Shown here: positions 1-5,620 of the stretch, piece by piece
Layout: each line of letters starts with the position of its first letter
Position numbering within the stretch: position 1 is the first letter of the stretch
DNA from: Clostridiales bacterium UBA4706
Lineage (GTDB): Bacteria; Bacillota; Clostridia; Oscillospirales; Oscillospiraceae
Assembly: GCA_002404605.1 (NCBI GenBank)
Contig: DHKA01000057.1
Coordinates: 1 to 8,573, forward strand
Reading direction: 5' to 3'
Length of the DNA stretch: 8,573 bases
The notes under the pieces: generated by a model
Database searches by the model: none
Told to the model about the DNA's origin: nothing
The model's input: only the letters and a program-made list of their open reading frames with translations
Position numbers and translations under genes: made by a program

Positions 1-24
1 TAACAAATGGGGTGCAGTTCATAC

Positions 25-1761
25 TCAATATTGTACTGGCGTCAGGAAAATGCCGTCCGGCGTCGTTTCTGCCAGATACCAGAATCTCGTGCAGAACGCC
101 TCGGCGATCGCCGCGTCCTCCGCGGCCGCCCAGACGACCGTGGGGCGGTTTTCGGGGTTGAGCGCGTAGTACATCTCCAGCCGGTCGAGCGATGCATCGT
201 TCACGCCGGAGAGCCACGCGGAATAGGCCGCGCTTTGGTAGCCGCCCATGCTCATCCACGTATATTCCGTGAGCACAAGCACCCGCCCGCCGTTAGAGCG
301 GCGTGCAAGCTCCGCCATGGCAGGCTGCGTTGCCGCGTACTTTGCCGCCGCCCCCGGTTCAACGATGAGACCTTTATGCGTTCCCTCGGCGATGGTCTCC
401 GTCTGCTCGCGGATCGTCGCGCCCCAGAACACGTTCCGATACCGGAGATACGCCGCGCCGCCGACCTGCGAGAGGACGAGCACCGCGAGCGCCGCGGCTG
501 CCGCCGCGCGGAACCGCTTTCCTTCCGGCAGAATTTGCTTTGCCGTTCGGAAAAGGACGGTCATACTGCACGGGACGACGCACGCCGCGGCGGAAAAGAC
601 TGCGTACTGTCCCTGATTGGAGCCGAGAACGACAAGCCCCGAGTAGAGCATCCCCGGCAGCCACCACAGCAGCGCAAACCGCCGCGCCGCGTCCGCATCG
701 GACGGCGGCGTGAGCACGAAGCAGAGCAGCGCGAGGACGTTCGCGGCGTACATCACAAAGTTGGGATGCGTCCAGCGCGCGGCGTATAGGATCTCCGCAG
801 CTGCGGTCAGAAGGATTCCGATCAGAAGATAAACTGCGGCATGCTGTCTCCGGCGCTTGTCCAGCAGCGCCGTGAGCGAGAGCGCGCCCACCGCAAAAAG
901 GCACGCGCCAGGCAGCGGGCCGCCACGGTAAAACACATAATACGGATACCGCAGCAGCAAAAGCGCCAGCGAGCGGAGGAACGACGTCTGCTCTGCGTGC
1001 TCGGGATCGGAGAAAATGCCGCGCAGCGCGGCGGGAAGGCGGGAAAGATCCGCCCCGGCGAGACCAACAAGGAAAAACACCACCGCGAGGATCGCCGCGC
1101 CGAGCGTGAAGAGACCGAACGCGCGCACCGAGAGCGCCGGAAGGCGCGAGTTCTTTTTGCGCAGCAGCAGCGCGGCGAGTGCATACAAAAGATACACGAG
1201 CACCAGATACGGGCAGCAGAGCACCGCTCCGGCAAAGCACAGCCCCGCGAGAAGGTACGCCGCGCGGCTTTTTTCTTCTGCCGGGATGAGCAGCGCGCCG
1301 GTCAGCGCCATGAAAAGGACGCCGAAGGAATTGTAGCTGAGCGCGTTGATCCCGAACGGCGTATACACCGCGAGCGCGAGCGCGCCCGCCGCGGCTCCGG
1401 CGCGGTGATACCGCCGCAGCCGGAGATAGACCGCCGCCGCGGTGAGGCACTGCACCGCCACGCAGAGATACCGGAGCGCCAGATAAATGCCGTCCGTCCC
1501 GCCGGTCATACGCTCAAAGAGCCAGACCGGAAGATACAGCAGCACGCCGGAGAGCTGCGACACGTGCCACTCGTCGATGAGCAGCTTATCGCCCTGCGTC
1601 AGACGGCGGGCGATCGTCGGGTAGAACGATTCGTCGATGTTCGCAAAGCCATAGCGGACGCGCCAGAAGAAAAACACCGCGGCCGCTGCAAGCAGCAGGA
1701 AAAAGGCCGCGTCGCGCCGGTCGAGACGGGGCCTGCGTGAAATATCACTCGATGGAGTCAT
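25..1761 (-). CDS. Polytopic membrane protein, probable GT-C family glycosyltransferase (PMT/ArnT-like)
   Basis: A 578-residue membrane protein. The first membrane segment (about residues 18-36) is followed by an acidic motif IDESFY with D43-E44. An acidic pair after the first helix is typical of GT-C enzymes that move sugars from lipid-phosphate carriers on the outer face of the membrane. About a dozen further hydrophobic helices run to roughly residue 437, and a soluble C-terminal domain follows (440-578). I chose the ATG at 1761, not the longer open frame reaching 1920, because the extra N-terminal stretch is antisense-like, low in hydrophobicity and lies inside the deaminase gene. A weak GGGTG lies about 9 bases upstream. 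The start overlaps the end of the deaminase gene by 17 bases, so the two are probably cotranscribed and translationally coupled. Substrate and acceptor cannot be read from sequence. The family call is from architecture and one motif only; an uncharacterised multi-spanning protein is the alternative. Confidence 0.72.
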   Translation of the reverse strand: MTPSSDISRRPRLDRRDAAFFLLLAAAAVFFFWRVRYGFANIDESFYPTIARRLTQGDKLLIDEWHVSQLSGVLLYLPVWLFERMTGGTDGIYLALRYLCVAVQCLTAAAVYLRLRRYHRAGAAAGALALAVYTPFGINALSYNSFGVLFMALTGALLIPAEEKSRAAYLLAGLCFAGAVLCCPYLVLVYLLYALAALLLRKKNSRLPALSVRAFGLFTLGAAILAVVFFLVGLAGADLSRLPAALRGIFSDPEHAEQTSFLRSLALLLLRYPYYVFYRGGPLPGACLFAVGALSLTALLDKRRRQHAAVYLLIGILLTAAAEILYAARWTHPNFVMYAANVLALLCFVLTPPSDADAARRFALLWWLPGMLYSGLVVLGSNQGQYAVFSAAACVVPCSMTVLFRTAKQILPEGKRFRAAAAAALAVLVLSQVGGAAYLRYRNVFWGATIREQTETIAEGTHKGLIVEPGAAAKYAATQPAMAELARRSNGGRVLVLTEYTWMSMGGYQSAAYSAWLSGVNDASLDRLEMYYALNPENRPTVVWAAAEDAAIAEAFCTRFWYLAETTPDGIFLTPVQY

Positions 1762-2221
1762 CGTGATACACCCAGTCACGGACGAGCGTGGTCGTGTACT
1801 CGTCGCGCCCGGTGCGGCAGACGACCTGCGCGATGCCGGCGTTGATGATGAGACGGCGGCACATGGCGCAGGGGGTCGTTTCCGGGTAATAGCCGCCGGT
1901 GGCGGCGTCGCGCCCGACAAGATAGAGCGTTGCGCCCATCATGTCGCGCCGCGCGGCGGAAATGATGGCGTTGGCCTCGGCGTGGACGCTGCGGCAGAGC
2001 TCGTACCGCTCTCCGGCGGGGATGTTCAGCTCGCGCCGGGTGCAGCGGCCGAGATCGGAGCAGTTGCGCCGTCCGCGCGGCGCGCCGTTGTAGCCGGTGG
2101 CGACGATCTCGTCGTCGCGCACGATGATCGCGCCGAACTGCCGCCGGAGACAGGTGCTGCGCTCCAGTGCGGCCTCGGCAATGTCGAGATAGTAATTCTC
2201 CTTGCTGCGGCGGATGTCCAT
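1745..2221 (-). CDS. dCMP deaminase (ComEB-like cytidine/deoxycytidylate deaminase)
   Basis: A 158-residue zinc-dependent deaminase expected to convert dCMP to dUMP in the cytoplasm, feeding thymidylate synthesis. The zinc site is clear: HAE at residues 80-82 (H80 zinc ligand, E82 proton shuttle) and PCAMC at 117-121 (C118 and C121 ligands). The N-terminal half carries the usual RRQFGAIIV strand and the TGYNGAPRG segment, and extra Cys/His residues (C54, C60, C76) lie before HAE, as in the dCMP deaminase/ComEB branch. Length is normal for the family. I start it at the ATG at 2221, not the upstream ATG at 2260, because AGGAG sits 8 bases before it; the longer start would also fall on the predicted -10 box. 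A sigma-A-like promoter lies just upstream, and the membrane-protein gene overlaps its 3' end. Certain at family level; dCMP versus another nucleotide is inferred from motif context. Confidence 0.93.
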   Translation of the reverse strand: MDIRRSKENYYLDIAEAALERSTCLRRQFGAIIVRDDEIVATGYNGAPRGRRNCSDLGRCTRRELNIPAGERYELCRSVHAEANAIISAARRDMMGATLYLVGRDAATGGYYPETTPCAMCRRLIINAGIAQVVCRTGRDEYTTTLVRDWVYHDDSIE

Positions 2222-2258
2222 AGGTTTTTCTCCTATCTTTTTCTTTGTTATCCCGTTC

Positions 2259-2288
2259 ATTTTACGATGGCAGACGGAGTTTCGTCAA
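2259..2288 (-). promoter_or_regulatory. Sigma-A promoter for the deaminase gene
   Basis: Read on the minus strand, TTGACG (2283-2288) is followed after 18 bases by TAAAAT (2259-2264). The predicted start of transcription is near 2252, about 30 bases before the deaminase ATG. It lies back to back with the queH promoter, with only 3 bases between the two -35 regions in the more favourable queH alignment. Confidence 0.7.
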
Positions 2289-2291
2289 CCT

Positions 2292-2320
2292 ACTTGTTTT
2301 TTTCGAAAAAAAATTATAAT
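2292..2320 (+). promoter_or_regulatory. Promoter of the queH-queT-sdaA operon
   Basis: A perfect -10 box TATAAT lies at 2315-2320. The -35 element is weaker: ACTTGT at 2292-2297 gives a 17-base spacer and TTGTTT at 2294-2299 gives a 15-base spacer. The spacer holds a T7-CG-A8 tract (2297-2313), likely bent DNA. Predicted start of transcription is about 2327-2328, giving a very short leader. Confidence 0.65.
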
Positions 2321-2327
2321 ATAAGTA

Positions 2328-2342
2328 TTCCCTTGCAGGGAA
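2328..2342 (+). promoter_or_regulatory. Stem-loop at the predicted 5' end of the queH transcript
   Basis: TTCCC (2328-2332) and GGGAA (2338-2342) form a perfect 5-bp stem with a 5-base loop, starting where transcription is predicted to begin and abutting the AGGAGG ribosome binding site. It could protect the 5' end or affect ribosome access. It lacks the A-rich tail expected of a preQ1-I riboswitch. Confidence 0.4.
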
Positions 2343-2355
2343 AGGAGGCCGTGCC

Positions 2356-2961
2356 GTGCAGCAGAGAAACTATCAGCGGGAGATGGACGCGCTCATCGCC
2401 TCGCTCGAGACCCGCCCCCGGCTCCTTCTTCACAGCTGCTGCGGCCCGTGCTCGAGCGCGTGTCTCGAGCGGCTCGCGCCGCATTTTGATATCGACGTTT
2501 TCTTCTATAACCCGAACATCCTCCCGGCGGAGGAATGGGAAAAGCGGCTCTTCTGGCAGAAGCATCTGCTGGAAACGGCGCAGTTCGGCAAGAATGTCGG
2601 ACTGATCGTCCCGGAGCGGGATGAAGCGGCATTTCGTCTTGCCGCGGCGGGGCTGGAGAGCGAGCCCGAGGGCGGCGCGCGGTGCACCGAGTGCTTTGTT
2701 CTTCGCCTTTCCCGCACGGCGGAGGCCGCGCGCGAGGGCGGATACGACTATTTTGCCACGACGCTCACCGTCTCTCCGCACAAGAACGCCCCGCTCATCA
2801 ACGCCATCGGCGAAAAGCTCGCCGGAGACTATGGCGTTTTCTGGCTGCCGTCGGATTTCAAAAAGCGCGACGGCTACCGCCGGAGCATTGAACTTTCACA
2901 CGAATACGGACTGTATCGCCAGAACTGGTGCGGCTGCGGTCTGCCCGAAAATACTTTTTAA
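2356..2961 (+). CDS. queH: Epoxyqueuosine reductase QueH
   Basis: A 201-residue protein of the QueH (former DUF208) family, which catalyses the last step of queuosine synthesis: reduction of epoxyqueuosine to queuosine at the wobble base of GUN-anticodon tRNAs. It is the cobalamin-independent replacement for QueG. Seen here: the hallmark LLHSCCGPCSS near the N-terminus (C28, C29, C32), a second pair C110-T-E-C113, and the C-terminal RQNWCGC (C192, C194). These are the cysteines expected to hold the iron-sulfur cluster and the extra iron. The start is GTG at 2356, set by AAAGGAGG at 2341-2348 with 7 bases of spacing; the first in-frame ATG is nine codons later and would lose normal N-terminal sequence. 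It is first in an operon with the queT-like transporter gene 27 bases downstream, which agrees with the assignment. No other queuosine genes are in the window. Confidence 0.95.
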   Translation: MQQRNYQREMDALIASLETRPRLLLHSCCGPCSSACLERLAPHFDIDVFFYNPNILPAEEWEKRLFWQKHLLETAQFGKNVGLIVPERDEAAFRLAAAGLESEPEGGARCTECFVLRLSRTAEAAREGGYDYFATTLTVSPHKNAPLINAIGEKLAGDYGVFWLPSDFKKRDGYRRSIELSHEYGLYRQNWCGCGLPENTF

Positions 2962-2988
2962 CATCACCACAGAAAGAGGTACCCCGTC

Positions 2989-3525
2989 TTGAACAGCAGC
3001 GATCTCCGCGAAAAGCTCATTATCCCCGCCGTTGTCGGCGCGCTCTACGCCGCGCTCACGATGCTCCTTGCCCCCATCAGCTACGGCAATCTGCAATTTC
3101 GCATTTCGGAAGCACTGTGCGTGCTGCCGGTCTTCTTCCCGTATACGTCCGTCGGCCTGTTTCTCGGCTGCGCGCTGGCGAACATGATCTCCGCCGCCGG
3201 GATACTGGACGTGATCTTCGGTTCGCTCGCCACGCTCTGCGCGGGGCTTTGCGCGGCGGCGTGCGGACGCGAGGCGCGGCGCACCGGCGCGATGCCGTCC
3301 ACGGGCATGCGCATTCTGGCGTGCCTAAGCCCCGTCGTCTGGAACGGCGTCGTCATCGGCGCGGTGCTCGCGTGGAGCTTTGCGCGCGACGCCTTCTGGC
3401 AGAGCTTCCTGCTTTTCGGCGCGGAGGTCGCGCTCGGCGAGGCGGGCGTGCTGTTCCTGCTCGGCATGCCGCTCCTCGCACTCATCCCCCGGATCTTTCA
3501 TTTGGAAAGGAAGAACGCCGCATGA
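2989..3525 (+). CDS. queT: QueT-family queuosine-precursor transporter
   Basis: A 178-residue hydrophobic protein with about five to six membrane segments (roughly 10-30, 42-62, 70-92, 108-131, 139-168). It matches the QueT family, thought to be the substrate-binding S component of an ECF-type importer for a queuosine precursor such as preQ1 or queuine. Supporting motifs are QFRISEALCVLPVF (36-49) and ANMISAAGILDVIFGSLATL (64-83). The start is TTG at 2989, chosen because AAAGAGGT lies 8 bases before it and translation from it gives a normal charged N-terminus followed by the first helix; no ATG fits. The shared ECF energizing proteins are not encoded here and would have to come from elsewhere in the genome. 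It follows queH closely and its stop overlaps the sdaA start, so all three genes should be on one mRNA. Transport role is known of the family; the exact substrate is inference. Confidence 0.88.
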   Translation: MNSSDLREKLIIPAVVGALYAALTMLLAPISYGNLQFRISEALCVLPVFFPYTSVGLFLGCALANMISAAGILDVIFGSLATLCAGLCAAACGREARRTGAMPSTGMRILACLSPVVWNGVVIGAVLAWSFARDAFWQSFLLFGAEVALGEAGVLFLLGMPLLALIPRIFHLERKNAA

Positions 3526-4727
3526 AATCGCTGCGCGAGCTTTACACCGTCGGGCGAGGTCCGTCCAGCTCCCACACCATCGGTCCAACCCGCGCCTGCC
3601 GCCTCTTCCGCGAGGAACACCCGGACGCCGACCGGTATGAGGTCACGCTCTTCGGCTCGCTCGCTCTGACCGGGCGCGGCCATCTGACCGACGTCGCCGT
3701 GCGCGACGCGCTCGCGCCGGTACCGACGGACATTCTCTGGAACACGGAGCGCACCGACCTGCCGCACCCGAACACGATGGAGCTGCGCGCCTACAAAAAC
3801 GGCGCGCTCACCGGCGAGATGACCGCGCTCTCCGTCGGCGGCGGCGCGATCTCCATCCCCGGACGGCCGGACACCGAGTCGCCGGAGGTCTATCCGGAAA
3901 CGAGCTACGCGGAGATATCCGCTTTCTGCGGCGCGAACCGGCTGCGGCTGAGCGACTATGTGTTTCTGCGGGAAGGGGAGGGGATCCGGGACTATCTCTT
4001 CGATATCTGGAACACGATGAAGCAGAGCGTTTCCGACGGTCTCACCCGCACCGGCGAGTTGCCGGGCGGACTGGAGGTCGAGCGCAAGGCGCAGTATCTC
4101 TATAACCGCCGCCACATCGACGAGAGCCCGCAGACGCGGGAAAACCGGCTCGTGTGCGCGTATGCGTTCGCGGTGGCAGAGCAGAACGCCTCCGGCGGGG
4201 AGATCGTCACGGCGCCGACGTGCGGCGCGAGCGGCGTTATGCCCGCAGCGCTCCTGTATATGCAGGAGGAACGCGGCTTTCCCGACGAGGCGATCGTCCG
4301 TGCGCTGGCCGCGGGCGGCGTGATCGGCGATCTCATTAAGACGAACGCTTCCATCTCCGGCGCGGAGTGCGGCTGCCAGGCGGAGATCGGCTCGGCCTGC
4401 TCCATGACCGCCGCGGCGCTCGGCGAGCTTTTTGAAATGGGTCTCGGTCAGATCGGCTACGCCGCCGAGGTCGCCATGGAGCACCATCTCGGTCTTACGT
4501 GCGACCCGATCGGGGGGCTTGTGCAGATCCCGTGCATCGAGCGGAACGCCGTTGCCGCGATGCGCGCCATCAACGCGCTCTCGCTTGCAAACTTCCTTTC
4601 GGAGACGAGCAAGATCTCGTTTGACACCGTCGTTCACACGATGTATGAGACCGGACGGGATCTGAACCGCGTTTACCGCGAGACCGCCGAGGGCGGCCTT
4701 GCAAAAAACTATCACCCGGATAAATAA
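3522..4727 (+). CDS. sdaA: L-serine dehydratase (L-serine ammonia-lyase), single-chain iron-sulfur type
   Basis: A 401-residue cytoplasmic enzyme converting L-serine to pyruvate and ammonia with a [4Fe-4S] cluster. The N-terminal beta-type domain begins with SLRELYTVGRGPSSSHTIGP (3-22). The C-terminal catalytic alpha domain contains APTCGASGVMPA (231-242), GCQAEIGSACSM (284-295) and CDPIGGLVQIPCIERN (327-342). C285, C327 and C338 have the spacing (42 and 11) that I recall for the three cluster ligands of the characterised Legionella enzyme. The start is ATG at 3522, overlapping the queT stop as ATGA, with AAGGAAG 8 bases upstream. The open frame extends further upstream, but that part overlaps queT and does not resemble the family. 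At about 400 residues it is shorter than E. coli SdaA (about 454). Its C-terminus ends in NYHPDK, with no terminal cysteine. Function is secure; why it sits with queuosine genes is not clear. Confidence 0.94.
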   Translation: MKSLRELYTVGRGPSSSHTIGPTRACRLFREEHPDADRYEVTLFGSLALTGRGHLTDVAVRDALAPVPTDILWNTERTDLPHPNTMELRAYKNGALTGEMTALSVGGGAISIPGRPDTESPEVYPETSYAEISAFCGANRLRLSDYVFLREGEGIRDYLFDIWNTMKQSVSDGLTRTGELPGGLEVERKAQYLYNRRHIDESPQTRENRLVCAYAFAVAEQNASGGEIVTAPTCGASGVMPAALLYMQEERGFPDEAIVRALAAGGVIGDLIKTNASISGAECGCQAEIGSACSMTAAALGELFEMGLGQIGYAAEVAMEHHLGLTCDPIGGLVQIPCIERNAVAAMRAINALSLANFLSETSKISFDTVVHTMYETGRDLNRVYRETAEGGLAKNYHPDK

Positions 4728-4746
4728 CTGGCCGGAATCGTTATTT
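4722..4746 (+). terminator. Weak candidate terminator after the serine dehydratase gene
   Basis: AAATAAC (4722-4728) can pair with GTTATTT (4740-4746) around an 11-base loop, followed by two more T's. The stem is AT-rich and begins in the last codons of sdaA, so termination would be inefficient. No stronger hairpin was seen before the next promoter. Confidence 0.25.
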
Positions 4747-4784
4747 TTCGTGTATTTTCGGGCAAATTCTTAACGGAAAATGGA

Positions 4785-4813
4785 TTGACGCAGCGTTTTC
4801 TTCGTGCTATATT
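4785..4813 (+). promoter_or_regulatory. Strong sigma-A promoter for the small duplicated protein
   Basis: TTGACG (4785-4790), an ideal 17-base spacer and TATATT (4808-4813), with an extended -10 TGC directly before the -10 box. The start of transcription is predicted near 4820, giving a leader of about 80 bases. It implies that the small gene is transcribed on its own and well. Confidence 0.8.
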
Positions 4814-4819
4814 TTCGCT

Positions 4820-4874
4820 GTTCCCAAAGGAACGCCGGCAGCGGATGAGATCCGCGCGGGTTTCGTCTCTGCCG
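4820..4874 (+). promoter_or_regulatory. Structured 5' leader of the small-protein mRNA
   Basis: Two elements lie between the promoter and the gene. GTTCC (4820-4824) pairs with GGAAC (4829-4833) around CAAA, right at the predicted transcript start. Then CGGCAG (4836-4841) pairs with CTGCCG (4869-4874), enclosing an immediately stacked hairpin CGGAT-GAG-ATCCG (4842-4854) and a 14-base unpaired stretch (4855-4868). The ribosome binding site AAAGGA (4885-4890) is left outside. It may be a stabilising leader or a regulatory RNA; it matches no riboswitch class I know. Confidence 0.4.
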
Positions 4875-4900
4875 TAATGATACGAAAGGACGGAAAAACC

Positions 4901-5245
4901 ATGAGCAAAGAAGAGAAGATCCCCGAAACCAAAGCCGAAGAGAGAGCCGAAGAGTACGTCGAGACCGAATTCGTAAAGGAAATGGCCGGAGAGCCCGTGG
5001 AAGTTCCGGATGTTACCTACGAAGGCGAGATCGTCGGTTGGACAGAGAATATGCTCCATCACGAGGGCGAGCATCACGAACACCATGAGCACCACAAGGA
5101 AGACCCCGAGGAGCTCGTGGAGACCGAGTTCGTGAAGGAAATGGCCGTAGAGCCGGTGGAAGTTCCCGATGTCACCTATGAAGGCGAGATCATCGGCTGG
5201 ACGGAGCATATGCCCCACCACGAGCATGCTGAGGAAAAGAAGTAA
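4901..5245 (+). CDS. Small acidic His-rich protein with a tandem 39-residue duplication, family unknown
   Basis: I do not recognise this 114-residue protein. It has a short charged N-terminus (1-16), then two near-identical units at residues 17-55 and 70-108 (34 of 39 identical), joined by a linker rich in HH and HHE. Each unit carries the core ETEFVKEMA, then EPVEVPDVTYEGEI and GWTE. There are about 33 Glu, 3 Asp, 12 His, only 9 Lys/Arg and no Cys, so it is strongly acidic. No signal peptide or membrane segment is seen; it should be cytoplasmic. The His clusters (H53-H65 and H103-H109) could bind Zn, Ni or Co, but that is only inference from composition. The start is ATG at 4901, with AAAGGA 10 bases upstream; the in-frame ATG at 4877 has no ribosome binding site at a proper distance. 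It stands alone between a strong promoter and a strong terminator, which suggests an abundant, independently expressed product. Confidence 0.82.
   Translation: MSKEEKIPETKAEERAEEYVETEFVKEMAGEPVEVPDVTYEGEIVGWTENMLHHEGEHHEHHEHHKEDPEELVETEFVKEMAVEPVEVPDVTYEGEIIGWTEHMPHHEHAEEKK
4949..5065 (+). repeat. Intragenic tandem repeat, copy 1
   Basis: First 117-base unit of the duplicated gene, encoding residues 17-55. It matches copy 2 at 100 of 117 bases by direct comparison, with a period of 159 bases including the His-rich linker. Confidence 0.9.
5108..5224 (+). repeat. Intragenic tandem repeat, copy 2
   Basis: Second 117-base unit, encoding residues 70-108. Of 17 base differences from copy 1, 11 are synonymous; the changed residues are Y to L, G to V, V to I, N to H and L to P. 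The protein sequence is better kept than the DNA. Confidence 0.9.
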
Positions 5246-5261
5246 TTCGCCGTTTGCCCGC

Positions 5262-5294
5262 CGGCCGGACACGTCTGTGTCCGGCCGTTTTTTT
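5262..5294 (+). terminator. Strong intrinsic terminator after the small duplicated gene
   Basis: CGGCCGGACAC (5262-5272) and GTGTCCGGCCG (5277-5287) form an 11-bp perfect GC-rich stem with a GTCT loop, followed at once by seven T's (5288-5294). It lies 16 bases after the stop codon and ends 12 bases before the rpmH -35 box, so it insulates the two units. Confidence 0.95.
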
Positions 5295-5306
5295 GCGCAA
5301 AAAAGG

Positions 5307-5336
5307 TTGACACAACACGCCTTTTTACTATATAAT
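5307..5336 (+). promoter_or_regulatory. Promoter of the rpmH-rnpA-yidD-yidC-jag operon
   Basis: Perfect TTGACA (5307-5312) and perfect TATAAT (5331-5336) with an 18-base spacer; an overlapping TATATA at 5329-5334 would give 16. Transcription should start near 5343, leaving a leader of about 88 bases before rpmH. Confidence 0.88.
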
Positions 5337-5370
5337 CCATATTTGTCTGATTATCTCTTGTTCGCCATCT

Positions 5371-5391
5371 GCGCCGGGGAAGACCCGGTGT
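5371..5391 (+). promoter_or_regulatory. Hairpin in the rpmH leader
   Basis: CCGGG (5374-5378) pairs with CCCGG (5384-5388) around a GAAGA loop; one C-G and two G-U pairs can extend the stem to 5371-5391. No U-tract follows, so it is not a terminator. It could stabilise the leader or take part in control of L34, but nothing here proves a role. Confidence 0.35.
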
Positions 5392-5430
5392 TGAGAATAA
5401 TGGGAAAAAATTTGAAAGGATGTGTCCCCT

Positions 5431-5565
5431 ATGATCCGCACTTACCAGCCCAAGAAGCGCCAGCGTGCCAAGGAGCACGGCTTCCGCAAGAGAATGTCCA
5501 CCGCCAACGGCCGCAAGGTCCTCGCCCGCCGCCGCGCCAAGGGCCGCAAGGAACTCACCGCCTGA
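5431..5565 (+). CDS. rpmH: 50S ribosomal protein L34
   Basis: A 44-residue, highly basic protein of the large ribosomal subunit. It reads [18 protein letters not shown], then [20 protein letters not shown] and RKELTA, which is the complete canonical L34 including TYQPKKR, HGFRxRM and [14 protein letters not shown]. Only position 2 (I instead of the commoner K) departs from the Proteobacteria/Bacillus pattern, and this type is usual in Clostridia. AAAGGA at 5415-5420 lies 10 bases before the ATG. It is the first gene of the operon, directly after a consensus promoter, and is followed after 55 bases by rnpA, the almost universal bacterial pairing. The stop is TGA at 5563-5565. Confidence 0.97.
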   Translation: MIRTYQPKKRQRAKEHGFRKRMSTANGRKVLARRRAKGRKELTA

Positions 5566-5620
5566 GCACCCTTCTCGCCGGGAGCGATTCCTTCCTCCGG
5601 TGAAAGGGACGTGAGCGCCA

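Noticed and set aside
841..1740. Plus-strand open frame of 299 codons opposite the membrane-protein gene
   Set aside because: Arg/Glu/Gln-rich shadow of a hydrophobic protein read on the other strand; no ribosome binding site or motif.
2321..2355. Possible preQ1 riboswitch before queH/queT
   Set aside because: The predicted leader is under 30 bases, and its hairpin has neither the loop nor the A-rich pseudoknot tail of preQ1-I. The queH-queT gap is only 27 bases. No preQ1-II or III layout was seen.
3498..4715. Long antisense open frame opposite sdaA (405 codons)
   Set aside because: It is a by-product of high GC at third positions; the translation is Arg/Ala/His-rich with no family motif, and the opposite strand encodes an unmistakable serine dehydratase.
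4728..5430. Origin of replication next to rpmH
   Set aside because: rpmH often lies near dnaA and oriC, but I found no DnaA gene and no cluster of TTATCCACA-like boxes; the genes upstream are sdaA and the small duplicated protein.
5400..5603. Alternative-frame reading frame overlapping rpmH (ATG at 5400)
   Set aside because: It resembles the rpmH/rnpA overlap known in Thermus, but it has no good ribosome binding site, its product is a Pro/Gln/Arg shadow of the L34 frame, and the true rnpA starts separately at 5621.
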